NCBI RefSeq assembly: GCF_015140455.1
Contig: NZ_AP024094.1
Span: 1,860,001 to 1,924,000 of the forward strand
Reading direction: 5' to 3'
DNA from: Jeongeupia sp. HS-3
GTDB taxonomy: Bacteria; Pseudomonadota; Gammaproteobacteria; Burkholderiales; Chitinibacteraceae
DNA length: 64,000 bases
Below, one piece after another: positions 8,828 to 16,686 of this stretch; position 1 is the stretch's first letter; each line of letters begins with the position of its first letter. The notes below the pieces were generated by a model. It saw only the letters and a list, made by a program, of their open reading frames with translations, made no database searches and had not been told where the DNA came from. A program made the position numbers and the translations under genes.

Positions 8828-8858
8828 ACCGGCCGTTTGTCGTCGACAAACGGCCGGT
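8828..8858. repeat. 31-bp palindrome in the tRNA-Ser/ccoG gap
   Basis: Two perfect 15-bp arms (ACCGGCCGTTTGTCG and its complement) are separated by one base. It lies 22 bp past the ccoG stop on the minus strand. There is no T run on either side, so it is not a classical terminator; a transcript-end hairpin or a binding site for a dimeric protein are both possible. The rest of the 8709-8880 gap shows nothing I recognise. Confidence 0.6.
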
Positions 8859-8880
8859 AAATCAGCGATTCAGCGATCGC

Positions 8881-10302
8881 TCAAGGGCTGAAAAAGGTCG
8901 TTTTCTCGCGCACTCGCAGCGCCGGATCATCGATCGCCTCGACATTCACCCACACATCCCGTCGCCTCAGCCCTCCCGAATCGACTGCGCTCGACAGGTG
9001 CAACGGCATCGTGACGCTTGCGCTGCCGGCAATCTCGACCGGTGCCAGCGGCGCCATTTTCACGCCCGGCCATCCTTCCACGCTGATCCGGTAGCGGTGC
9101 GCCTGCTCGTCGACGTTCTGGATCGTCAGCATGTAGACGTTCTCGATCTCGCCGTTGTCGGTCTGGCGCGCGAGGATGCCGCGATCCCGGGCAATCTCGA
9201 GCTTGAGCGGCTGGTGGTTGGCCAGCTCCGCGATGCTGCCGGCAACAATCACCGCCAGCACCGCCAGATAGGCGAGCACCTTGGGTCTCAGCATGCGTCG
9301 AGCGATCGTCGCCTTCCCTGCCCCGCTGGCCTGCGCATGCTCGGTGGTAAAGCGGATCAGCCCGCGCGGGTAGTTCATCCTGTCCATCACGTCGTTGCAC
9401 GCGTCAATACACGCACCGCAGCCAATGCACTCGTACTGCAGGCCGTTGCGGATGTCGATGCCGGTCGGGCAGACCTGCACGCAGACGGTGCAGTCGACGC
9501 ACGAGCCCAGCCCCTGCTGACCGAAGTCGGTGTCCTTGCGCCGGCCACCGCGCGGTTCGCCCCGGCCGCTGTCGTAGCTGACGACCAGCGTGTCGCGATC
9601 GAACATCGCGCTCTGGAAACGTGCATACGGGCACATATGCAGGCAGATGCGCTCGCGCAACCAGCCGGCGTGACCATAGGTGATGAAGGCGTAGCAGAGG
9701 ATCCAGAACGTGGTCCAGCCGCCGACGCTCCAGTCCAGCGTCGCCTGCCACAGCGGCCGGATCGGCGTGAAGTAGCCGGCAAAGGTAAAGCCGGTCCATA
9801 GCGACAACGCGATCCACAAGCCGTGCTTGGCGGTCTTGCGCGCGATCTTGCCGCCGGACACCGGCGCGCGGTCGAGCTTGATCCGCGCATTGCGTTCGCC
9901 CTCGACCCAGCGTTCGATCCACATGAACATTTCGGTGTAGACGGTCTGCGGACAGGCGAAGCCGCACCACAAGCGCCCCGCCACCGCGGTCCAGGCAAAC
10001 AGCGCCACCGCGCAGAAGATCAGCAAGGCGGCCAGATAGATCAGGTCCTGCGGCAGCCAGACCATGCCGAAGACGTTGAAGCGGAAGGTTTCCAGATCGA
10101 ACAGCAAGGCCTGCCGGCCGTTGATCTGCCACCACGGCACCAGATAGAAAAACAGCTGGGTGGCGATCACCGCGGCGATGCGCCAGTTGCTCCAGAAGCC
10201 GTGCGCCAGGCGCGCGTAGATCTTGCGGTGCCCGGCGACGTTGATCGTCGTCTCGTACGCGGCGTCTGCCGCGACCGGGACGATGGGGATGGTTTTGCTC
10301 AT
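8881..10302 (-). CDS. ccoG: Cytochrome oxidase accessory protein CcoG (RdxA/FixG family)
   Basis: A polyferredoxin-like inner membrane protein which in cbb3-oxidase bacteria reduces Cu(II) for oxidase assembly. The 473-residue product has several membrane helices (about residues 40-60, 85-110, 160-180, 195-215 and 340-360). A cytoplasmic ferredoxin domain carries CVDCTVCVQVCP and CIGCGACIDACND (two 4Fe-4S sites), and a periplasmic Ig-like C-terminal domain follows. CGFACPQ in the membrane part is typical. It follows cydAB-DUF2474 by 69 bp. No ccoNOQP gene is in the window, so its usual partner must be elsewhere, or it serves another redox role here. Confidence 0.92.
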   Translation of the reverse strand: MSKTIPIVPVAADAAYETTINVAGHRKIYARLAHGFWSNWRIAAVIATQLFFYLVPWWQINGRQALLFDLETFRFNVFGMVWLPQDLIYLAALLIFCAVALFAWTAVAGRLWCGFACPQTVYTEMFMWIERWVEGERNARIKLDRAPVSGGKIARKTAKHGLWIALSLWTGFTFAGYFTPIRPLWQATLDWSVGGWTTFWILCYAFITYGHAGWLRERICLHMCPYARFQSAMFDRDTLVVSYDSGRGEPRGGRRKDTDFGQQGLGSCVDCTVCVQVCPTGIDIRNGLQYECIGCGACIDACNDVMDRMNYPRGLIRFTTEHAQASGAGKATIARRMLRPKVLAYLAVLAVIVAGSIAELANHQPLKLEIARDRGILARQTDNGEIENVYMLTIQNVDEQAHRYRISVEGWPGVKMAPLAPVEIAGSASVTMPLHLSSAVDSGGLRRRDVWVNVEAIDDPALRVREKTTFFSP

Positions 10303-10371
10303 CTCGAATCCGATTACATATATATATTAGTGATTGCTGGTTTGGTGCGGCCGACTCACCGTCACGCCGGG

Positions 10372-10500
10372 CTAGCCGACCCAGCGCATCAGCAAGCGGA
10401 AGAAACCGGCGACGGCGGTCAGCGCGAGCACACCGGCGAGCCACAGGCCGGCAAACCACAGCGCGCCACGCCAGGCGCCACGACGCTCCGGGCCACGCAT
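10372..10500 (-). CDS. Small membrane protein of the bd-type oxidase (DUF2474 family)
   Basis: A 42-residue single-helix protein (MRGPERRGAWRGALWFAGLW and onward, ending RLLMRWVG). It has a basic N-terminus and one hydrophobic helix at about residues 13-38. Its ATG shares one base with the cydB stop (TGATG, 10502-10498), so it is translationally coupled. DUF2474 proteins occur next to cyanide-insensitive (CioAB-type) oxidases and are thought to be CydX-like small subunits. The gene is short and easy to miss; position, coupling and composition support it. Confidence 0.8.
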   Translation of the reverse strand: MRGPERRGAWRGALWFAGLWLAGVLALTAVAGFFRLLMRWVG

Positions 10501-11504
10501 CAGTGGTACCCCGCATCGTCATGGCGGACCTTGCCGCGGAACACCCAGTAAGCCAGCGCGGTGTAGGCGAGGATGACGGGGATGATGATCAGCGCCCCCA
10601 CGAGCGTGAAACGCAGGCTGCTCTCGGGTGCGGCGGCGTCCCACAGCGTCACCGCCGGCGGGATCAGGTGCGGCCAGATGCTGATCAGAAAGCCGATGTA
10701 GCCGAGTGCGATGATCGCCAGCGCGAGGAAATACGGCGCATGCTCGTTGCGCTTCTGTACCGCGCGGCGGATGCCCCACGCGCAGCCGAGCACCGCCAGC
10801 GGCACCGGCGCGAACCACAGCAGATTGGGCAGGCTGAACCAGCGCGTTGCGACGGCCGGATCGATCAGCGGCGTCCACAGGCTGACGACACCGATAGCCG
10901 CCAGCATCAGCCCGGTCAGTGGCGTCATCAGCATGAACATCTTGCGCTGCAGTTCACCCTGGGTCTTGATGATCAGCCAGCCGCAGCCGAGCACCGCATA
11001 GGTCAGCACCAGACCGAAACCGGTGAACAGGCTGAACGCACTGAGCCAGTCGAAGCCGCCGCCGGCGAACTCGCGCCCCACGACCTGGATGCCCTGAATG
11101 TAGGCGCCGAGCGCCACGCCCTGGCAGAACGTCGCCAGTACCGAACCGGCGATGAAGGCCAGATCCCACAGATGGCGGGTGCGCGTCGCCTTGGCGCGGA
11201 TCTCGAACGCCACGCCGCGGAAAATCAGCCCGACCAGCATCAGGATCAGCGGCAGGTACAGCGCCGACAGCACCGCCGAATACACCACCGGGAAAGCGGC
11301 GAACAGGCCGGCGCCGCCGAGCACCAGCCAGGTTTCGTTGCCGTCCCACACCGGCGCGACGGTGTTCATCATCACGTCGCGATCGGTCTCGGCCGGGAAG
11401 AACGGAAACAGGATGCCGATGCCGAGGTCGAAACCGTCGAGCATCACGTAAATGAACACGCCGAGCGCAATGATGCCGGCCCAGATCAGTGCGAGATCAA
11501 TCAT
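10500..11504 (-). CDS. cydB: Cytochrome bd-type ubiquinol oxidase subunit II
   Basis: Membrane subunit II of a bd or cyanide-insensitive quinol oxidase. The 334-residue start at ATG 11504 (MIDLALIWAG) was chosen because the family begins at this helix; the start at 11528 adds eight residues inside cydA. Motifs include DGFDLGIGIL, DGNETWLVLGG and FCQGVALGAYIQG. Eight or nine hydrophobic segments are visible. It overlaps the cydA 3' end by 8 bp and the DUF2474 start by one base. The DUF2474 partner suggests the CioB subgroup. Confidence 0.94.
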   Translation of the reverse strand: MIDLALIWAGIIALGVFIYVMLDGFDLGIGILFPFFPAETDRDVMMNTVAPVWDGNETWLVLGGAGLFAAFPVVYSAVLSALYLPLILMLVGLIFRGVAFEIRAKATRTRHLWDLAFIAGSVLATFCQGVALGAYIQGIQVVGREFAGGGFDWLSAFSLFTGFGLVLTYAVLGCGWLIIKTQGELQRKMFMLMTPLTGLMLAAIGVVSLWTPLIDPAVATRWFSLPNLLWFAPVPLAVLGCAWGIRRAVQKRNEHAPYFLALAIIALGYIGFLISIWPHLIPPAVTLWDAAAPESSLRFTLVGALIIIPVILAYTALAYWVFRGKVRHDDAGYH

Positions 11505-12927
11505 GTCCGGCTCCTTGGTCGATTGCATCGTCGGCGCCGGAGAGCGGCCGCCGTCCCGAATAGGTTGCGGTGGTGCCGATCGGTTCGCGCTCGCCGTCCG
11601 GCGTGTGATCGTCCGTCACCGGCCCGGTGCGCAGCAGCTTGAGCATGTAATAGATGCCGGTGCCGAAGACGAGGAAGTAGACGATCACGAAGATCAGCAG
11701 CGACACGCTGACCTGCTGGTAGGACACCGGCGATGCCGCATCGGCGGTGCGCAGCAGGCCGTAGACCACCCACGGCTGGCGGCCGACTTCGGTCGTCACC
11801 CAGCCCGCCAGCAGCGCGATGAAACCGCTCGGCCCCATCACCAGTGCAAAGCGCTGCAGAATGCGGCTCTCGAAGTGACGGCCGCGCCAGCGCAGCAGCA
11901 GGAACAGCCCCGCCAGCGCGATCATCAGCAGGCCGAGGCCGACCATGATGCGGAAGCTCCAGAACACGATCAGCGAATTTGGCCGGTCCTCCGGCGGCCA
12001 TTCCTTCAGGCCGCGGATTTCGCCGTCCCACGAATGCGTCAGGATCAGGCTGCCCAGATGCGGAATCGCCAGCGCGTAGTCGGTGCGCTCCTCCTTCATG
12101 TTCGGAATGCCGAACAGATTGAGCGCCGTACCGCCCTGCTCGGTTTCCCAGATGCCTTCGATCGCCGCGAGCTTGGCCGGCTGGTGCTTCAGGGTGTTGA
12201 GCCCGTGCAGGTCGCCGACGAAAGCCTGCAGCGGCGCGAGGATCACCAGCATGCCGAGCGCCATGGCGAACGAAGTCTTGATCGCCGCATCGCGCCGCTG
12301 CCGCAGCAAATGCCACGCCGCCGTCGCGGCGACCAGCAAGGCGGTGACGACGAAGGCCGATAGCGTCATGTGCACCAGCCGGTACGGGAACGACGGGTTG
12401 AAGATCACCGCCCACCAGTCGGTCGGCACCACGCGGCCGTCAACGATCTCGAAACCGGCCGGCGTCTGCATCCAGCTGTTCGACGCCAGAATCCAGAACG
12501 TCGAGATCAGCGTGCCGATCGCGACCATCAGCGTCGCGCCGAAGTGCGCGCGCGGGCCGACCTTGTTCCAGCCGAACAGCATGATGCCGAGGAAGCCGGC
12601 TTCGAGGAAAAACGCCGTCAGCACCTCGTAGGTCAGCAAGGGGCCGGTGACGCTGCCGGCGAAGTTGGAGAACACGCTCCAGTTGGTGCCGAACTGGTAG
12701 CTCATCACCACGCCGGAGACGACGCCCATGCCGAAGGCGACCGCGAACACGCGTGACCAGAAGCGGCACAGGTCGAGGTAGACCGGCTGGCCGGTCTTGA
12801 GCCACAGGCCTTCGAGCACGGCGATGAAACTCGCCAGCCCGATGCTGATCGCCGGAAACACGATATGGAAGGAAACGGTAAAGGCGAACTGGATACGCGC
12901 CAGATCGACCGCGGTCAGGCTGTTCAT
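11497..12927 (-). CDS. cydA: Cytochrome bd-type ubiquinol oxidase subunit I
   Basis: Subunit I binds hemes b558, b595 and d and oxidises quinol. The 476-residue protein has His21 near the N-terminus (axial ligand in the family), the GWNKVGPRAHF motif, and conserved SNSWMQTP and FNPSFPYRLVHM segments. Its length and the DUF2474 neighbour fit the short-Q-loop (CioA) type, but that subtype call is inference. The ATG follows the DUF934 stop directly (TGA then ATG, no gap), so it sits in the cysI operon. Confidence 0.94.
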   Translation of the reverse strand: MNSLTAVDLARIQFAFTVSFHIVFPAISIGLASFIAVLEGLWLKTGQPVYLDLCRFWSRVFAVAFGMGVVSGVVMSYQFGTNWSVFSNFAGSVTGPLLTYEVLTAFFLEAGFLGIMLFGWNKVGPRAHFGATLMVAIGTLISTFWILASNSWMQTPAGFEIVDGRVVPTDWWAVIFNPSFPYRLVHMTLSAFVVTALLVAATAAWHLLRQRRDAAIKTSFAMALGMLVILAPLQAFVGDLHGLNTLKHQPAKLAAIEGIWETEQGGTALNLFGIPNMKEERTDYALAIPHLGSLILTHSWDGEIRGLKEWPPEDRPNSLIVFWSFRIMVGLGLLMIALAGLFLLLRWRGRHFESRILQRFALVMGPSGFIALLAGWVTTEVGRQPWVVYGLLRTADAASPVSYQQVSVSLLIFVIVYFLVFGTGIYYMLKLLRTGPVTDDHTPDGEREPIGTTATYSGRRPLSGADDAIDQGAGHD

Positions 12928-13473
12928 TCAAGGCTCCCAGGGGTGATCGGCGGATCCGGACGGATCGGCGACGCGTTTTCTGAATAGTGGCACCGGATCA
13001 TCGACGGCGCCCTGGTAGCGGACCGTGTAGGTGGTCAGCCCAAGCAGCGCATCGTGGATGTCCTTGTCGGCGCGGACTTCGAAGCTGTCGAAGCCGCAGC
13101 GATGCATGTAGAACAGCTGGTCGCGCAGCACGTCGCCGACCGCGCGCAGCTCGCCCGTATAGCCATGGCGGCTGCGCAGCAGATAGGCGACGCTGTAGCC
13201 GCGGCCATCGCGGAAAGTCGGAAAATCGACCGCCAGCAGCGGCAGTGTCACCAGCGCCTCGGCGACATCGTCGAACTCGTCGTCCGCGGCAATCCAGACG
13301 CCGGCGATCACGACACCGGAGCCGGCCTGCTCGCGCCATGCGCGCCACAGTGGCAACGGCAGGATGCGGCCGGCGGCCACATCGGCCAGCGTCAGCGCAT
13401 CGCCGCGCAGCAGCTCCAGCGCGTCGGCCACCACGTCGGCCTTGCCCTCACACACCCGGATGATCCGTTTCAT
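12928..13473 (-). CDS. DUF934 protein, sulfite reductase-associated
   Basis: A 181-residue protein of the DUF934 (COG3749) family, which sits next to cysI in many proteobacteria and is suspected to help assimilatory sulfite reduction. The central block includes DFPTFRDGRGYSVAYLLR and LRAVGDVLRDQLFYMHRCGFD, both typical. No signal peptide or membrane helix is seen, so it is cytoplasmic. It starts one base after the cysI stop and ends directly at the cydA start. The biochemical role is unknown. Confidence 0.88.
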   Translation of the reverse strand: MKRIIRVCEGKADVVADALELLRGDALTLADVAAGRILPLPLWRAWREQAGSGVVIAGVWIAADDEFDDVAEALVTLPLLAVDFPTFRDGRGYSVAYLLRSRHGYTGELRAVGDVLRDQLFYMHRCGFDSFEVRADKDIHDALLGLTTYTVRYQGAVDDPVPLFRKRVADPSGSADHPWEP

Positions 13474-13474
13474 G

Positions 13475-15139
13475 TCAGCCCTCCTCTTGCGCGTAAACCC
13501 GCGCCTTGAACGGAGCGAGCCCGATGCGCCGGCAGGTCTGGGCGAACGACTCGTCGCCCAGTCGGTGCGCGCAGAAGGTCGCGATGATTTTGTCGACCAC
13601 GTCCGGCATTTCCCCGGCGCGGAAGGACCGGCCGATCACCTTGCCGATCGCCGCCTCCTGCCCCTGCTCGCCGCCGAGCGTCACCTGGTACCACTCCTCG
13701 CCGTTCTTATCGACGCCGAGAATGCCGATATTGCCGAGGTGGTGATGGCCGCAGGCGTTGACGCAGCCGGAGATGTTCAGCGACAGCTCGCCGAGGTCAT
13801 GGAGGAAATCCAGATCGTCGAACCGCGCCTGGATCGCGTGCGCCAGCGGAATCGAGCGCGCGTTCGCCAGCGAGCAGTAGTCGCCGCCGGGACAGGCGAT
13901 GATGTCGGTCAGCAGACCGACGTTCGCGGTCGCCAGCCCGGCGGCCCCGGCCGCCTGCCACAATGCGAACAGGTCACGCTGGCGCACGTCGGGCAGGATC
14001 AGGTTCTGTTCATGGCTGACACGGATTTCGCCAAAGCCGAAGGTATCGGCCAAGTCGGCGACGACATCCATTTGTGCGCTCGTCACATCCCCCGGCGGCG
14101 CGGCGATGCCCGGCTTGGTCGAGAGCGTGACGCTGGCGTAACCGAGCCGCTGGTGCGGATGGACATTGCGTCGGTGCCAGCGGGCGAATGCGGCATCGCC
14201 GGCGAGATGCGCCGAGAGAACGGCGGGATCGGTCGCGGCGTCGGCGTAGTCGGGCGTTGCGAAATGCGCGGCGACGCGGCGGTATTCGTCGGCGGTGATC
14301 GTCGACGGGCTGTCGCACAGCAGCGCCCATTCGCGCTCGACCTCGGCGGCGAACGCATCGGCGCCGAGCGCCTGTACCAGGATTTTGATGCGCGCCTTGT
14401 ACTTGTTGTCGCGCCGGCCGTAGCGGTTGTAAACGCGCAGGATGGCTTCGACGTAGGTCGTCAGGTGCTGCCACGGCAGCGCCTCGCGGATCACCGATCC
14501 GAGCATCGGCGTACGCCCCAGCCCGCCGCCGGCCAGAATCCGCAACAACGGCTCGCCCCCCGGCGCGCGATACAGATAGATGCCGACATCGTGCGCCTGC
14601 ACGGCGGCGCGATCGCTCGCCGACGCCGAAATGGCGATCTTGAATTTGCGCGGCAGGAAGGCGAACTCTGGGTTCAGCGTCGACCACTGCCGCAGAATTT
14701 CGGCCAGCGGGCGCGGATCCATCACCTCGTCGGCGGCCACGCCGGCGAACTGCTCGGTGGTGATGTTGCGCACCACATTGCCCGAGGTCTGGATCGCGTG
14801 CATTTCCGCCTCGGCCAGCCTGTCCATGATGTCCGGCGCGTCTTCGAGATTGATCCAGTTGAACTGGATGTTCTGCCGCGTGGTGAAGTGGCCGTAGCCG
14901 CGATCCCAGCGCAAGCCGATCTCGGCCAGCACACGCATCTGCGCCGACGACAAGGTGCCGTAGGGAATCGCCACCCGCAACATATAGGCATGGCGCTGGC
15001 GGTACAGGCCGTTCTGCAGGCGCAGCGGCAGGAATTCTTCTTCGCTCAGCGCATCGCCGAGCCGCCGCGCCACCTGATCGCGGAACTGCGCGGTGCGCTG
15101 CTCGAGCAGTGTCAGGTCATATTGATCGTATCGATACAC
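13475..15139 (-). CDS. cysI: Sulfite reductase hemoprotein (siroheme, 4Fe-4S), CysI-type
   Basis: Six-electron reduction of sulfite to sulfide for cysteine synthesis, in the cytoplasm. The 554-residue protein has the duplicated ferredoxin-like/SiR domains. GHFTTRQNIQFNWI lies near residue 82. Cluster-binding cysteines lie in ACPGGDYCSLA and NISGCVNACGHHH. A nitrite reductase of the same fold is the main alternative; the DUF934 neighbour favours sulfite. It is the first gene of the leftward block cysI-DUF934-cydA-cydB-DUF2474 and faces away from a MocR regulator. Confidence 0.9.
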   Translation of the reverse strand: MYRYDQYDLTLLEQRTAQFRDQVARRLGDALSEEEFLPLRLQNGLYRQRHAYMLRVAIPYGTLSSAQMRVLAEIGLRWDRGYGHFTTRQNIQFNWINLEDAPDIMDRLAEAEMHAIQTSGNVVRNITTEQFAGVAADEVMDPRPLAEILRQWSTLNPEFAFLPRKFKIAISASASDRAAVQAHDVGIYLYRAPGGEPLLRILAGGGLGRTPMLGSVIREALPWQHLTTYVEAILRVYNRYGRRDNKYKARIKILVQALGADAFAAEVEREWALLCDSPSTITADEYRRVAAHFATPDYADAATDPAVLSAHLAGDAAFARWHRRNVHPHQRLGYASVTLSTKPGIAAPPGDVTSAQMDVVADLADTFGFGEIRVSHEQNLILPDVRQRDLFALWQAAGAAGLATANVGLLTDIIACPGGDYCSLANARSIPLAHAIQARFDDLDFLHDLGELSLNISGCVNACGHHHLGNIGILGVDKNGEEWYQVTLGGEQGQEAAIGKVIGRSFRAGEMPDVVDKIIATFCAHRLGDESFAQTCRRIGLAPFKARVYAQEEG

Positions 15140-15238
15140 CGGTTTCCCTCACCGACCGGCCATGCACGGCGACGCCGCACTTTGCTGACCGGTATCCAGT
15201 GTGGCCGGACGTCCGCATAGGTAACAGAATCAGAAAAA

Positions 15239-15256
15239 TGATATTTTTGCGTATCA
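15239..15256. promoter_or_regulatory. Inverted repeat between cysI and the MocR regulator
   Basis: TGATA (15239-15243) and TATCA (15252-15256) are separated by an AT-rich 8-bp spacer, within the only AT-rich stretch of the 137-bp divergent gap. It is a plausible operator for the MocR protein or a cysteine regulator; the assignment is inference. Confidence 0.35.
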
Positions 15257-15276
15257 GATTGAAAACCAGGGCAGCC

Positions 15277-16686
15277 ATGAAGCGTTACGAAGACATCGCC
15301 GAGCTGATCGCCGCCGACATCCGCAGCGGCCGGCTGGCACCGGGAACGCGCCTGCCGTCGATCCGCAAGGTCATGGCGCAGCATCGCGTCAGCCCGTCGA
15401 CGGCGTTCCAGGCCTACTACCTGCTGGAGAAACGCGGCCTCGTGCGCGCGCGCGAACGCTCGGGTTACTTCGTCGCCGGCGCCGGCCAGGCGCTGCCGCC
15501 GGAGCCCGCCCCTAGCCATCCGCCGCAGGTGTCGGCACCGGTCGACATCAGCGAACTGGTGTTCTCGGTGCTCGGCGCGGTGCAGGATCGCAACATCCTG
15601 CCGCTGGGATCGGCATTCGCGTCGCCCAAACTGTTTCCGCTGCCGCGCCTCGCCCGCTCGCTGGCATCGACGGCACGCTTCATCGATCCGTGGGACACCG
15701 TCGCCAGCCTGCCGCCCGGACACACCGCGCTGCGGCAGCAGATCGCGCTGCGCTATCTCGGCATGGGCATGCCGCAGGCACCGGAAAACATCGTCGTCAC
15801 CAATGGCGCGCTCGAAGCGCTGAACCTGTGCCTGGCGGCGGTCGCACAACCGGGGGACGTGATCGCGATCGAATCACCGGGTTTTTACGCCGCGCTGCAG
15901 GCGATCGAACGCTTGAAAATGAAGGCGCTGGAAATCCCGGTTCACCCGAAGGACGGGCTCGATCTGGATGCGCTGGCGCAGGCGCTGGAACGACATCCGG
16001 TCAAGGCCTGCTGGTTCATGACCTCGTTCCAGAACCCAATGGGCGCGAGCATGGACGAGGACAAGAAGAAGGCATTGGTCGCGCTGCTGGCGCGGCACCA
16101 GATTCCGCTAATCGAAGACGATGTGTATGGCGAGCTGTACTTCGGCAACCATCCGCCGCTGCCGGCCAAGGCCTTCGATACCCAGGGGCTGGTGATGCAC
16201 TGCAGCTCGTTCTCGAAAACGCTGGCACCGGGTTACCGGATCGGCTGGGTCTCGCCGGGGCGCTTCGGCAAGCAGATCGAACGGCTCAAGCTGATGACCA
16301 CGCTGTCGGCCAGCGTGCCGGCGCAGGTGGCGATTGCCGATTACCTGCACACCGGCGGCTACGACAAACATCTGCGCAAGCTGCGGCATGCGCTGGAATC
16401 GCAGCTGGCGTGCATGAACCGCGCGCTGGTCGCACATTTCCCGGCCAATGTCCGGGTCTCGCGGCCCAGCGGCGGTTACTTCCTGTGGGTCGAATTCCCC
16501 GACCGGTTCGACACGCTGGAGCTGCATCGCCGCGCGATCGAACACGGCATCAGCATCGCCCCCGGGCCGATTTTTTCGGCGAGCCGGCAGTACCGCAACT
16601 GCCTGAGGCTCAACTACGGCTCGCCGTGGAGCGACGATTTCGAGCAAGGCATGGCCTTGCTCGGCCGGCTAGCGGCGACGGCTTAA
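15277..16686 (+). CDS. MocR-type transcription regulator (GntR HTH + aminotransferase domain)
   Basis: A 469-residue PLP-dependent regulator. Residues 1-70 form a GntR winged helix (LPSIRKVMAQHRVSPSTAFQ, then LEKRGLVRARERSGYFV). Residues about 100-465 are a class I aminotransferase-fold domain with the PLP lysine in SSFSKTLAPGYRIGW. The ATG at 15277 (MKRYEDIAELI) places the HTH at the usual distance; the longer frame from 15109 would run into the cysI promoter. Divergence from cysI, with 137 bp between, makes the sulfite/oxidase operon its likely target. The effector is unknown. Confidence 0.88.
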   Translation: MKRYEDIAELIAADIRSGRLAPGTRLPSIRKVMAQHRVSPSTAFQAYYLLEKRGLVRARERSGYFVAGAGQALPPEPAPSHPPQVSAPVDISELVFSVLGAVQDRNILPLGSAFASPKLFPLPRLARSLASTARFIDPWDTVASLPPGHTALRQQIALRYLGMGMPQAPENIVVTNGALEALNLCLAAVAQPGDVIAIESPGFYAALQAIERLKMKALEIPVHPKDGLDLDALAQALERHPVKACWFMTSFQNPMGASMDEDKKKALVALLARHQIPLIEDDVYGELYFGNHPPLPAKAFDTQGLVMHCSSFSKTLAPGYRIGWVSPGRFGKQIERLKLMTTLSASVPAQVAIADYLHTGGYDKHLRKLRHALESQLACMNRALVAHFPANVRVSRPSGGYFLWVEFPDRFDTLELHRRAIEHGISIAPGPIFSASRQYRNCLRLNYGSPWSDDFEQGMALLGRLAATA

